DNA of 64,000 nt from Lachnospiraceae bacterium (GTDB lineage Bacteria > Bacillota > Clostridia > Lachnospirales > Lachnospiraceae): the NCBI GenBank assembly GCA_016283575.1, contig JAEEND010000025.1, forward strand, positions 1-64,000, given 5' to 3'. This document shows, one piece after another, positions 48,911 through 57,567 of this stretch (the stretch's first letter is position 1; every line of letters begins with the position of its first letter). The notes beneath the pieces are model-generated. The model ran no database searches. It had not been told where the DNA came from and worked only from the letters and a program-made list of their open reading frames with translations. A program made the translations under genes and the position numbers.

Positions 48911-50302
48911 ATGAAAGAAAAAGTTCAATCATTTGGACGCTTCCTCAGCGGAATGGTTATGCCGAACATCGGCGCATTCATCGCATGGGGATTTATCACA
49001 GCTTTATTCATTGCAACCGGTTGGTTACCCAATGAAAGACTTTCAACTCTCGTTGATCCCATGCTTAAATACTTACTTCCCGTATTAATCGGTTACACAG
49101 GTGGTAAGATGGTTGGCGGACAGCGCGGAGCAGTTATGGGTGCTATCGCTACAATCGGTGTTATCGTAGGTTCAGACCAGATCATGCTCATGGGCGCTAT
49201 GGTTATGGGACCTCTTGCCGGTTGGTGTATCAAGCAGTTTGATAAGGCAATTGACGGAAAGATCAAAGCCGGATTCGAAATGCTTGTTAACAACTTCTCA
49301 GTTGGTATCTTCGGTATGTGCTTAGCTATTATCGGATACTACATTATCGGACCTTTTATGGCAGGTGTACTTGCTGTATTAAACGGTGGTGTTCAGATCC
49401 TTGTTGATCATGGTTTATTATTCCTTGTATCAATCTTTGTTGAACCCGCTAAGGTTCTTTTCCTTAACAACGCAATCAACCACGGTATCTTCACTCCTCT
49501 CGGAGCAGAGGGTGTTGCTGCAGCAGGAAAGTCCATCTTCTACATGATCGAGACTAACCCCGGCGCAGGTACCGGTGTTCTTTTAGCTTACTGGATGTTC
49601 AGCAAGGATAAAGTAGTTCGTGACTCCGCTCCCGGTGCGTTAATCGTACACTTACTCGGCGGTATTCATGAAATTTACTTCCCTTATGTACTTATGAATC
49701 CCTTGCTCATCCTTGCAACCATGGGTGGTTCTGTAGCAGCTATGATCTACAACCAGATCTTCAATCTTGGTCTTGCAGCTCCTCCTTCACCCGGATCAAT
49801 CTTCGCTTATGCGCTTGCAGCTCCCAAGGGCGGACTTATCCCTGTATTATTAAGCGTAGTTATCGCTGCAGGTGTTTCATTCGTAATTGCAGCTCCTATC
49901 GTACGTTTCACCAATAAGGGTAAGAGCCTTGAAGATGCTACAGAAGAGATGAAGCAGATGAAGGCTGAATCCAAGGGTCAGAAAGTAGAAAAAGCTGTTG
50001 ATTTAGCAGATCTTGATTCAATCGTATTTGCTTGCGACGCAGGTATGGGTTCATCCGCTATGGGCGCTTCTGTAATGCAGAAGAAGCTCACAGCAGCAGG
50101 TCTTGACGGAATCACTGTTTCTCATTCTTCAGTTTCCGAAGTACCTAATGGAACAAAACTTGTTATCTGTCACAAGGATCTTGCAGCAAGAGCAACCAAG
50201 TCAGCTCCCGGAGCAAAAATTGTTACCATTGACAATTTCATGAACGCTCCTGAATATGATCAGGTTATCGCTGAAATCGCTGCAGCTAAAAAAAAACATT
50301 AA
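48911..50302 (+). CDS. mtlA: Mannitol-type PTS transporter, EIICB
   Basis: A 463-residue protein. The EIIC membrane domain (1-~335) begins GRFLSGMVMPNIGAFIAWG and contains the GIHEIYFPYVL block of mannitol permeases. The EIIB domain (~375-463) has the phospho-Cys in FACDAGMGSSAMG. It imports and phosphorylates a hexitol, taking phosphate from EIIA. It ends AAAKKKH-stop in a run of nine A. The EIIA frame is open from directly after that run in -1, so a fused EIICBA could arise by slippage. Confidence 0.93.
   Translation: MKEKVQSFGRFLSGMVMPNIGAFIAWGFITALFIATGWLPNERLSTLVDPMLKYLLPVLIGYTGGKMVGGQRGAVMGAIATIGVIVGSDQIMLMGAMVMGPLAGWCIKQFDKAIDGKIKAGFEMLVNNFSVGIFGMCLAIIGYYIIGPFMAGVLAVLNGGVQILVDHGLLFLVSIFVEPAKVLFLNNAINHGIFTPLGAEGVAAAGKSIFYMIETNPGAGTGVLLAYWMFSKDKVVRDSAPGALIVHLLGGIHEIYFPYVLMNPLLILATMGGSVAAMIYNQIFNLGLAAPPSPGSIFAYALAAPKGGLIPVLLSVVIAAGVSFVIAAPIVRFTNKGKSLEDATEEMKQMKAESKGQKVEKAVDLADLDSIVFACDAGMGSSAMGASVMQKKLTAAGLDGITVSHSSVSEVPNGTKLVICHKDLAARATKSAPGAKIVTIDNFMNAPEYDQVIAEIAAAKKKH
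50288..50296 (+). other. A9 slippery run at the EIICB/EIIA junction
   Basis: Nine consecutive A encode the last Lys codons of EIICB. One extra A in the transcript, or a -1 ribosomal slip on AAA AAA, would bypass the stop and continue in the EIIA frame without any stop through 18-19 linker codons. Confidence 0.6.
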
Positions 50303-50346
50303 GTAGCGATTCGTCTTCTGAAAAGAAAGACTACGAACTTGGTGTT

Positions 50347-50760
50347 TTGCTTAAAAAGAACATAATTCTGAATCGCGCACCCATGACTAAAGAAGAGGTT
50401 ATTAAAGATTTAGGCCGAATTTTCTATCAGGGTGGATATACCACAGAGAAATATACCGAAGCAATGCTTGAAAAAGAAAAGAATTTCAACACAGCGATCG
50501 GTAACAGCCTTGGAATACCACATGGTATAGAGAGCATGCGCGGTGAGATCAAGCACTCCGGACTTGCAGTGTTTACATTTCCTGAAGGCACTGACTGGGG
50601 TGATGGAGAAATTGTTAAGCTTGTTATCGGTGTAGCAGCAATCGGTAACGATCATATGGCTACCCTTGCAAGAATAGCAGATGCTTGTGAGTCGGAAGAA
50701 AAGGTCGATGAAATCTTAAAGATGGATGTCGATTCCGTATATGAACTTTTTAAAGCTTAA
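50347..50760 (+). CDS. mtlF: Mannitol-type PTS EIIA component
   Basis: A 137-residue EIIA domain with the phospho-His in SLGIPHGI and the block GDGEIVKLVIGVAA. Its start is uncertain. The TTG at 50347 gives MLKKNIILN, near the usual start of free-standing EIIA, but there is no ribosome-binding site before it or before the ATG at 50383. The frame is open back to 50290, encoding a Ser/Lys-rich linker that resembles the junction of fused EIICBA proteins. It may therefore be made mainly by frameshift from EIICB or by coupling. Confidence 0.85.
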   Translation: MLKKNIILNRAPMTKEEVIKDLGRIFYQGGYTTEKYTEAMLEKEKNFNTAIGNSLGIPHGIESMRGEIKHSGLAVFTFPEGTDWGDGEIVKLVIGVAAIGNDHMATLARIADACESEEKVDEILKMDVDSVYELFKA

Positions 50761-50778
50761 TTAAATAACTGATATGAG

Positions 50779-50810
50779 TGGGCCGGGAGCAGCGCTGCGA
50801 ACCGGCCCAT
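50779..50810 (+). other. GC-rich stem-loop in the hexitol transcript
   Basis: GTGGGCCGG pairs with CCGGCCCAT around an inner GCAGCGCTGC palindrome. There is no T run, so it is more likely an mRNA processing or stabilising structure than a terminator. Confidence 0.5.
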
Positions 50811-50847
50811 ATTATCATAAAACCAGCGCAGAAATGAGGAAGACAAA

Positions 50848-52113
50848 ATGAAAACAAGAGCAGTCAGAATGTATGGCGCAATGGACCTTCGTCTTGAGGA
50901 ATTTGAATTACCGGAAATAAAAGATGATGAAATCCTTGCTAAAATCTACAGCGACAGTATTTGTATGTCAACATACAAGCTTGCCGTAGCAGGAAAGGAT
51001 CACAAGCGTTGTCCCCAGAATGTGGACACCAATCCCATCATTGTAGGTCATGAATTTGCAGGTGTCATAGTTAAGGTAGGAAAGAAATGGCAGGATAAAT
51101 TCAAACCAGGTATGCGTTTTGCCCAGCAGCCGGCTTTAAATTACAAGGGAAGCATGGCATCTCCCGGATATTCCTATGAATATTATGGCGGAGATACAGA
51201 ATACTGTATTTTCCCTCACGAGACAATGGAATGCGAAGCTCTCATGCCTTTTGACGGCGACAGTTTCTACAAGGCGTCACTTGGCGAGCCTTTGTCTTGT
51301 TCCATCGGCGCTTTCCATGCGCAGTATCATACCAACAAGCAGAACTACACCCATGAAATGGGTATTAAAAAAGGCGGAAACTTAATAATCATGGGCGGAT
51401 GCGGACCTATGGGACTGGGAGCTGTCTCCTACGGTATCGTATGTGACTACCATCCCAAGCGCATCGTGGTTACCGATGTTGACGACGCCAAGATAGAGAG
51501 AGCAAAAGAAGTTGTATCTCCTGATTGGGCAAGAGAGCACGGAATTGAACTCATCTATGTAAATACTGCAAAAATGGAAGATCCTAAGAAGGGATTGATG
51601 GATATTACAGAAGGTCATGGTTATGACGATGTCCTTATTTATGTTCCCATCCCCGCAGTATGCGAATTAGGAAATCAGGTAATGGCCTTTGACGGATGTA
51701 TGAGTTTCTTCTCAGGTCCCACAGATCATGAATTCAGTTGTAAAATAAACTTATATGATTGCCATTACAATTCAACACATATTCTTGGCACCACAGGCGG
51801 TAACAATGACGACCTGATCGAAGCCAATGAATTAACCGCAAAAGGTATTTTGGATCCTTCCGTAATGGTTACACATGTAGGAGGCCTTGACAGTGTTGCG
51901 GAGACAACCAAGAATCTTCCCAACATCAAGGGTGGTAAGAAACTTGCTTATACACAGTTCGACATGCCCATGACGGCGATCGAAGACTTCGGAAAGCTTG
52001 GAGAAACAGATCCTTTCTTTAAGAAGCTTGACGAATGTTGTAAGGCTCATAAGGGATTATGGAATCCTGAAGCCGAAAAGATGATTTTTGAACACTTTAA
52101 TGTAGAGGTTTAA
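50848..52113 (+). CDS. Zinc-binding medium-chain dehydrogenase, SorE-like polyol-phosphate dehydrogenase
   Basis: A 421-residue medium-chain dehydrogenase. The catalytic zinc ligands fit Cys in SICMSTYKL and His-Glu in GHEFAG; the nucleotide-binding loop is GGCGPMGLGA. The block between, including ALNYKGSMASPGYSYEYYGG, resembles L-sorbose-1-phosphate reductases. The usual structural zinc lobe of four Cys is not obvious. In this locus it would oxidise the imported hexitol phosphate to a ketose phosphate. The exact substrate is unknown. Confidence 0.82.
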   Translation: MKTRAVRMYGAMDLRLEEFELPEIKDDEILAKIYSDSICMSTYKLAVAGKDHKRCPQNVDTNPIIVGHEFAGVIVKVGKKWQDKFKPGMRFAQQPALNYKGSMASPGYSYEYYGGDTEYCIFPHETMECEALMPFDGDSFYKASLGEPLSCSIGAFHAQYHTNKQNYTHEMGIKKGGNLIIMGGCGPMGLGAVSYGIVCDYHPKRIVVTDVDDAKIERAKEVVSPDWAREHGIELIYVNTAKMEDPKKGLMDITEGHGYDDVLIYVPIPAVCELGNQVMAFDGCMSFFSGPTDHEFSCKINLYDCHYNSTHILGTTGGNNDDLIEANELTAKGILDPSVMVTHVGGLDSVAETTKNLPNIKGGKKLAYTQFDMPMTAIEDFGKLGETDPFFKKLDECCKAHKGLWNPEAEKMIFEHFNVEV

Positions 52114-52155
52114 AAATAAACATAGCTGTATTAATAATCTTACAGGAGAAGTGCC

Positions 52156-53058
52156 ATGATTTATACCGTAACTTTCAATCCTTCACTGGATTACATCGTA
52201 TCCATGAAGAGTTTTGAAATGGGTAAGACAAACAGAACAGCAACGGAGTTAATGTTACCCGGAGGAAAGGGGATTAACGTTTCCACAGTTTTACAGAATC
52301 TCGGTATTAAAAATACTGCCTTGGGGTTTATGGCAGGATTTACCGGTAAAGAGATTGAAAACCGATTAAAGGACATGGGGATGTCCAGTGATTTCATAGA
52401 AATCGACAACGGTTTTTCACGTATCAATGTAAAGCTTAAGGACTATGATGGAACTGAAATCAACGGAATGGGGCCCGAGATTTCCAAGGAATCCATCGAT
52501 ATTCTGATGGGTAAACTGGATAAGTTAAAAGAAGGTGATACGCTGGTACTTGCAGGATCGATTCCTGCCAGCATGCCGGCCACAATCTATGAAGATATTT
52601 TAGCTCACCTTGATGGCAGAGGGATCCGCTTTGTAGTGGATGCCACCAAGAATTTATTACTTAATGTGCTTAAATATCATCCCTTCTTGATAAAGCCGAA
52701 CAATCATGAACTCGGGGAAATCTTTAATGTAACACTTAAGACCCGGGAATCGGTGGTTGAATACGCTAAGAAATTGCAGGACATGGGGGCACAAAATGTC
52801 CTGGTATCCATGGCTGGTGAGGGAGCTACTCTTGTTGACTGTGAAGGAAATGTTCACATGCACGAAGCACCTAAGGGTAAGCTTGTTAATGCGGTTGGAG
52901 CAGGTGATTCCATGGTGGCAGGCTTTATTGCAGGCTACGAAGAAAAGCATGATTATGAGCATGCTTTCAGAATGGGATTATCTACAGGTTCTGCCAGTGC
53001 TTTTTCAGAGTTCTTAGCAACTAAAGAAGAAGTAGAAGCAGTCCTGAAACAATTTTAG
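52156..53058 (+). CDS. PfkB-family sugar-phosphate kinase (1-phosphofructokinase/tagatose-6-phosphate kinase type)
   Basis: A 300-residue ribokinase-fold enzyme of the FruK/LacC subgroup. It begins MIYTVTFNPSLDYIV, has GGKGINVS near residue 36, and the catalytic base region GAGDSMVAGF near 247-256. It phosphorylates a ketose phosphate at the free end to the 1,6-bisphosphate. With the dehydrogenase before it, this would route the hexitol into glycolysis. It closes the locus, with a terminator after it. Confidence 0.88.
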   Translation: MIYTVTFNPSLDYIVSMKSFEMGKTNRTATELMLPGGKGINVSTVLQNLGIKNTALGFMAGFTGKEIENRLKDMGMSSDFIEIDNGFSRINVKLKDYDGTEINGMGPEISKESIDILMGKLDKLKEGDTLVLAGSIPASMPATIYEDILAHLDGRGIRFVVDATKNLLLNVLKYHPFLIKPNNHELGEIFNVTLKTRESVVEYAKKLQDMGAQNVLVSMAGEGATLVDCEGNVHMHEAPKGKLVNAVGAGDSMVAGFIAGYEEKHDYEHAFRMGLSTGSASAFSEFLATKEEVEAVLKQF

Positions 53059-53078
53059 AAGGTATTATAGATAAAGAA

Positions 53079-53110
53079 AAAGAAACTCGGAAACGGGTTT
53101 CTTTTTCTTT
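53079..53110. terminator. Terminator between kinase and methyltransferase genes
   Basis: AAGAAACTCG and CGGGTTTCTT pair around a GAAA tetraloop (one T-G pair), with T-rich sequence after it. The convergent gene ends ten bases later. Confidence 0.83.
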
Positions 53111-53120
53111 TGATTCAATG

Positions 53121-54344
53121 TCATTTTTCTTCCGTAACTTGGAATATATAAAACTTAAGATAATATGATTCATCCGCGGCCCATAGGATCGGGTGATCAC
53201 AGGCCTGGGTACGGAATTCAACCTGGCGGAGGCGCTTGTGAACAGCTTTGGCTGCCTGACCGATGACTTCGGTGAAAAGTTCCTGAGTCATAAAGTGAGA
53301 GCAGGAGCAGGTAGCAAGGTATCCTCCGTCACGCACAAGTTTCAAGCCCTTCATATTGATCTCGCGATATCCCTTGATGGCATTTTTAGTAGCTTCACGG
53401 GACTTGGTAAATGCGGGAGGATCAAGGATCACCACATCGAAGCTTTCACCCTGTTCGTAAAGCTTCGGAAGCTCATCAAGTACATTTGCCGCGCGGAACT
53501 TAACTCTGTCGGAAAGATTATTGCGACGGGCATTTTCAGTGGCCTGTGCTACGGCAAATTCAGAGATATCAAGCCCCGTAACATCCGCTGCGCCCGCAAT
53601 ACCTGCGTTCAAAGCAAAGGTTCCCATGTGAGTAAAGCAATCGAGAACTTTCTTACCGCGGCAGATTCTGTGCATGGCAAGGCGATTATATTTCTGATCC
53701 AAGAAGAAACCAGTCTTCTGACCGTTTACCACATCCACCATGTAGTGAATACCGTTTTCTACTATCTCAACGTTAGTGTCGAATTCAGGACCGATAAAGC
53801 CTTTATGAGGTTCGAGCCCTTCTTTTTTACGGACGGGAGCATCGGAGCGTTCGAAGACTCCGCGGATAGTGTAACCATCTTTAGCTAATATTTCTTTTAA
53901 AGAATCTGTCAGAAATTCTTTTAAAGGTTCCATGCCGAGAGCAAGGCATTCCACCACAAGAACATCGGCATATTTATCTACGGTAAGACCCGGAAGCCAG
54001 TCCGCTTCTCCGAAGATCACGCGGCAGCAGTTGAGGTCAATTTCCGGCATTACCTGCTTACGATATTCCCAGGCGGCCTTCACTCTGTTATATAAAAATT
54101 CTTTTGTCACAACAGAATCTTTGCTTCGCGTAAGCATGCGGACACGGATCTTTGAATTCTGATTAATAAAGCCTGCTCCCATTGGGAATCCGTCAAAGTC
54201 ACAGACCTTTACGATGTCACCGTTTTTAAAGGTTCCGGATATGGTATCTATTTCATTGTCATATATCCAGGCGCCGCCCGCTTTTATGGTACGGCCTTCG
54301 CCCTTTTTGAGTGTTACGATTGTTTCTTTTACGAGATTTTCCAT
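53121..54344 (-). CDS. Class I rRNA (cytosine-C5) methyltransferase, RlmI-like
   Basis: A 407-residue protein with an N-terminal PUA domain (EGRTIKAGGAWIYDNEID), a central RlmI domain with VVNGQKTGFFLDQKYNR, and a C-terminal SAM-binding domain (DCFTHMGTFALNAG, LDPPAFTKS, and CSCSHFM with the Cys expected in m5C enzymes). E. coli RlmI methylates C1962 of 23S rRNA. The cellular RNA target here is inferred only from family. Monocistronic, GGAG before the ATG. Confidence 0.9.
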   Translation of the reverse strand: MENLVKETIVTLKKGEGRTIKAGGAWIYDNEIDTISGTFKNGDIVKVCDFDGFPMGAGFINQNSKIRVRMLTRSKDSVVTKEFLYNRVKAAWEYRKQVMPEIDLNCCRVIFGEADWLPGLTVDKYADVLVVECLALGMEPLKEFLTDSLKEILAKDGYTIRGVFERSDAPVRKKEGLEPHKGFIGPEFDTNVEIVENGIHYMVDVVNGQKTGFFLDQKYNRLAMHRICRGKKVLDCFTHMGTFALNAGIAGAADVTGLDISEFAVAQATENARRNNLSDRVKFRAANVLDELPKLYEQGESFDVVILDPPAFTKSREATKNAIKGYREINMKGLKLVRDGGYLATCSCSHFMTQELFTEVIGQAAKAVHKRLRQVEFRTQACDHPILWAADESYYLKFYIFQVTEEK

Positions 54345-54523
54345 TACATTTCTCCTGTTCGTACATACATATTAACATAGAGGTTTTTTTCGTAAAAGAA
54401 ATTTTTAATCTTACAGGGTTTCTCTGTTATATAAAGGGGAAAAAGTGTATTATTAGATTAGTGATTTTGTAGATGTGGGCGTTAGAAAGCCTGAGTCGCG
54501 AGATAGAGAAGGGAGAGTTATAC

Positions 54524-56071
54524 ATGATCAAAGACAGCAAAGTGCTTCTTGGTAAAAGCGGAGAAGAAGAGATTTTTATTTACCCCAGAATGGCCAACAG
54601 ACACGGTATGATTGCGGGTGCCACAGGTACAGGTAAGACCGTTACATTAAAGGTAATGGCCGAGTCCTTTTCAAAGCTTGGGGTTCCGGTATTTTTGGCA
54701 GATGTAAAGGGAGACCTTGTTCCTCTTGTTAAATGCGGCGAGGAAAATGAAAATGTTTCTTCAAGAGTAGAAAAGATGGGGTTAAAAGAAGCCGGATTCG
54801 CTTTTGATTCTTTTCCCGTAAATATATGGGATGTGTACGGTGAAAAAGGCATGCCCTTAAGAACCACCATTTCTGAAATCGGGCCGTTGCTTCTTGCAAG
54901 GATAATGGGGCTTAACGATACTCAGACAGATATTCTTCATATCGTATTTAAGATTGCCGATGATGAAGGTTTATTACTTATAGATACCAAGGATCTGAAG
55001 GCGATGATCCAGTATGTGGGCGATAACAAGGAAAAATACAGCCAGGCCTACGGAAATATAGCGGCAGCTTCACTTAACGCCATAACCCGCGGAATCGTGA
55101 CTCTTGAAGGCGAAGGAGCAGACAAGTTTTTCGGAGAGCCCGCTCTCAGCATTGCAGACTTTTTATGCACCGACAACCGAGGACGAGGCATGATCCAGTT
55201 GCTTGACTGTCAGAAGCTGATTCTTAAGCCCAAGATGTACTCGACATTTTTATTATGGCTTATGTCGGAACTGTTTGAAAATCTGCCTGAAGTAGGGGAT
55301 TGCGACAGACCCAAGATGGTATTTTTCTTTGACGAAGCTCACATGCTTTTTGATTCGGCTTCCAAAGACTTACTTGAAAAGATAGAGCAGGTAGTAAAGC
55401 TCATAAGATCTAAGGGTGTCGGTATTTACTTTATCACTCAGAATCCCAAGGACATCCCTGATGGAATCTTAGCTCAGCTTGGAAACAAGGTGCAGCACGC
55501 GTTAAGAGCATACACTCCCGCAGAGCAGAAGGGTGTTAAGGCAGCAGCTCAGAGCTTTAGAGAGAATCCCGAATTTGACACCTATACGGTGCTTCAGGAA
55601 TTAAGTACCGGTGAAGCGCTGGTATCCGTACTTGATGAAACAGGCGTACCTACTATTGTTAAGCGCGTTAAGATCTGTCCTCCGGAAAGCTATATGGGCA
55701 CTATCGATGATTCACTCAGAACACAGACCATCAATAACAGCCTTCTTTATTCAAGATACTCTAACTTCGTGGACAGAGATTCAGCTTATGAATTCTTAGA
55801 CCGCATGAACACACAGATTCAGGAAAATGCCCGTAAGGAAGAAGAACAGCTTAACGAAACACAGAAGCGCATGAAGGAAATAGAAGCAAGAAAGAAAGCT
55901 ACCACCAAGGCCGTTAAAAGTGTTGCTTCAACAACGGCAGGAACCATCGGACGCCAGGTTGGTAAGAGCTTAGGCGGTGCTGTAGGCGGTTCTTTTGGTA
56001 AGACTCTTGGCGGTAACGTGGGCGCTTCTCTTGGACGAGGCTTACTCAGCACTTTATTTGGCGGTAAATAA
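54524..56071 (+). CDS. DUF853 / HerA-like P-loop ATPase
   Basis: A 515-residue ATPase starting MIKDSKVLLG. Walker A GATGTGKTVTLK is at about residues 32-43, Walker B FFFDEAHML at about 265-273, and FITQNPKDIP follows. This is the DUF853 (HerA C-terminal-like) family, related to DNA-pumping ATPases, with no settled function. The C-terminal ~90 residues are a charged coiled coil, then a Gly-rich repeat (GKSLGGAVGGSFGKTLGG). The start at 54524 has GGGAG upstream. It overlaps the glycosyltransferase ATG by one base. Confidence 0.9.
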   Translation: MIKDSKVLLGKSGEEEIFIYPRMANRHGMIAGATGTGKTVTLKVMAESFSKLGVPVFLADVKGDLVPLVKCGEENENVSSRVEKMGLKEAGFAFDSFPVNIWDVYGEKGMPLRTTISEIGPLLLARIMGLNDTQTDILHIVFKIADDEGLLLIDTKDLKAMIQYVGDNKEKYSQAYGNIAAASLNAITRGIVTLEGEGADKFFGEPALSIADFLCTDNRGRGMIQLLDCQKLILKPKMYSTFLLWLMSELFENLPEVGDCDRPKMVFFFDEAHMLFDSASKDLLEKIEQVVKLIRSKGVGIYFITQNPKDIPDGILAQLGNKVQHALRAYTPAEQKGVKAAAQSFRENPEFDTYTVLQELSTGEALVSVLDETGVPTIVKRVKICPPESYMGTIDDSLRTQTINNSLLYSRYSNFVDRDSAYEFLDRMNTQIQENARKEEEQLNETQKRMKEIEARKKATTKAVKSVASTTAGTIGRQVGKSLGGAVGGSFGKTLGGNVGASLGRGLLSTLFGGK

Positions 56072-56787
56072 TGAGAGAAAAAATATCCGTAGCATTAGCT
56101 TCATATAACGGAGAAAAGTATATAAAAGAACAGGTAGAATCAATCCTTGCAAATTTACAGGAAGGCGACGAACTGGTGATTTCCGATGATGGGTCAAGGG
56201 ACCGCACATTAGAAATCATCGGCAGCCTCTCGGATCCCAGGATAAAAGTGGTAAAAGGCCCCGGGCGAGGCATTAAGAAAAACTTCGAGAATGCCATAGC
56301 AAATTGCGGGGGGAAGTATATCTTTTTGTCAGATCAGGATGATATCTGGGAAAAAGGAAAGGTCGATACCTGTATAAGATATTTTGCAGAAGGTGTTAAT
56401 GTAGTGGTTCATGATTGCCGGGTCGTGGATGACGAGGGGAATACCGTGATTCCTTCTTTTAAGGAATTTCGTGGGCTGGGCCCCGGCGTGATCAAGAACA
56501 TATGGAAGAATACTTACATCGGATGTTGCATGGCATTCAGAGCCGATTTGAAAGATACAGTGATTCCCGTTCCCAACAATATCGAAATGCATGACCAATG
56601 GATCGGTATATTAGGTGAACTTAAAGGAAAAAGCATCTTCATCGATGATAAGCTTATAAGGTACCGTCGCCACGGGGATAACGCATCCGAAATCGCACAT
56701 CACCACCCGGTAATGGTGATGATAAGAAACCGGTGGAACCTGGTGTGGAATGTATTAAAAAGACTCTCTTTCAAGGTCGCTTCGTAA
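56071..56787 (+). CDS. Family 2 glycosyltransferase
   Basis: A 238-residue GT2 enzyme. The N-terminal SYNGEKYIKEQVESIL, SDDGSRDRT and the catalytic-metal region FLSDQDDIW are intact; a C-terminal RYRRHGDNAS block is typical of rhamnosyl and related surface-sugar transferases. It presumably adds a sugar to a cell-surface glycan. No membrane segment is clear. Translation is coupled to the DUF853 gene (shared A of TAATG). Its last 33 bases overlap the converging HTH gene, unusual for a long-stable pair. Confidence 0.88.
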   Translation: MREKISVALASYNGEKYIKEQVESILANLQEGDELVISDDGSRDRTLEIIGSLSDPRIKVVKGPGRGIKKNFENAIANCGGKYIFLSDQDDIWEKGKVDTCIRYFAEGVNVVVHDCRVVDDEGNTVIPSFKEFRGLGPGVIKNIWKNTYIGCCMAFRADLKDTVIPVPNNIEMHDQWIGILGELKGKSIFIDDKLIRYRRHGDNASEIAHHHPVMVMIRNRWNLVWNVLKRLSFKVAS

Positions 56788-57567
56788 GAAAAGATTATTA
56801 TTAGAGAGAACACGGTTGGGAATGAGCTTACCATCTTTAACAAGCTGATTAATATACTGTCGCGAGCAGTTAAGCAGTTCGACTGCTTCGGTAGTATCCA
56901 CAAGCCGTTTTGCTATGAAAGAATCAATTAATTCAAAAGGAATGCCTTGGCATTCCTTTTGTTTATATAGACTTTCTGCAGGTATGGACAGATTGTCACC
57001 CCATTCTATTCCGTTTCCTCCGGGGGATACTTTAGCTTTCACAAATACTTCTTTGTCGGAGATGACTCTTGTAAAAGTACGGTTTCCCATAAGATAATCT
57101 TCACAATTCAAATAGGTTTGGTGACCATCCTGAAAAGAGATATATAAACTAAAATCACTTACAGGGAGAAGGTCTCTTACCTTTCTTTTAAGTCTATCCT
57201 TAATCTCATCTCGCAAATCATCTTCATGAATCTTATTTAAATATATTTCATCCTGGGCACATCTACCTTCGCTCAATAAAAGCAGTTTATATATGTTATA
57301 TTCATTAAGTTTATTATCCCTAAGAATTGTTCCGAGATTCTGCCTGTCGGTTGGGACTATTCGCTGGTTTACAAAGCGTTCGCTCCATGATGCATCAATG
57401 CTGAATAAGCCCTTTTTAACAAAGGCGCTAAAAATAAAAGGTGCATCCCATTCCGTAAGATTAGGCATAAGCTCGGCATAGAATCGTTTGCTTCTTTCAA
57501 AATAGAATAAATATCCGAGAAGGTGGTTCATTTTTATAGAATCATCTCTAATTTCAAATATTACCAA
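56755..57567 (-). CDS. DUF2442 + helix-turn-helix protein, partner of HipA-like kinase
   Basis: A 270-residue protein with three parts. Residues 1-~125 are unrecognised. About 135-205 resemble DUF2442: LYISFQDGHQTYLNCEDY, then VSPGGNGIEWGDNLSI and a LYKQ end. The C-terminal ~50 residues form an excisionase-like helix-turn-helix (DTTEAVELLNCSRQYINQLVKDG). DUF2442 proteins often appear in toxin-antitoxin-like pairs. It starts with TTG, preceded by an excellent AAGGAGGTGGG located in the end of the kinase gene, which it overlaps by 14 bases. It is probably the DNA-binding antitoxin or regulator of the kinase. Confidence 0.7.
   Translation of the reverse strand: MVIFEIRDDSIKMNHLLGYLFYFERSKRFYAELMPNLTEWDAPFIFSAFVKKGLFSIDASWSERFVNQRIVPTDRQNLGTILRDNKLNEYNIYKLLLLSEGRCAQDEIYLNKIHEDDLRDEIKDRLKRKVRDLLPVSDFSLYISFQDGHQTYLNCEDYLMGNRTFTRVISDKEVFVKAKVSPGGNGIEWGDNLSIPAESLYKQKECQGIPFELIDSFIAKRLVDTTEAVELLNCSRQYINQLVKDGKLIPNRVLSNNNLFLRSDLERESF

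Noticed and set aside
53193-53888. A 231-codon plus-strand open frame opposite the methyltransferase gene
   Set aside because: It is antisense to a clear RlmI-like gene, has no ribosome site and no recognisable domain; it is a shadow of that gene's codon bias.
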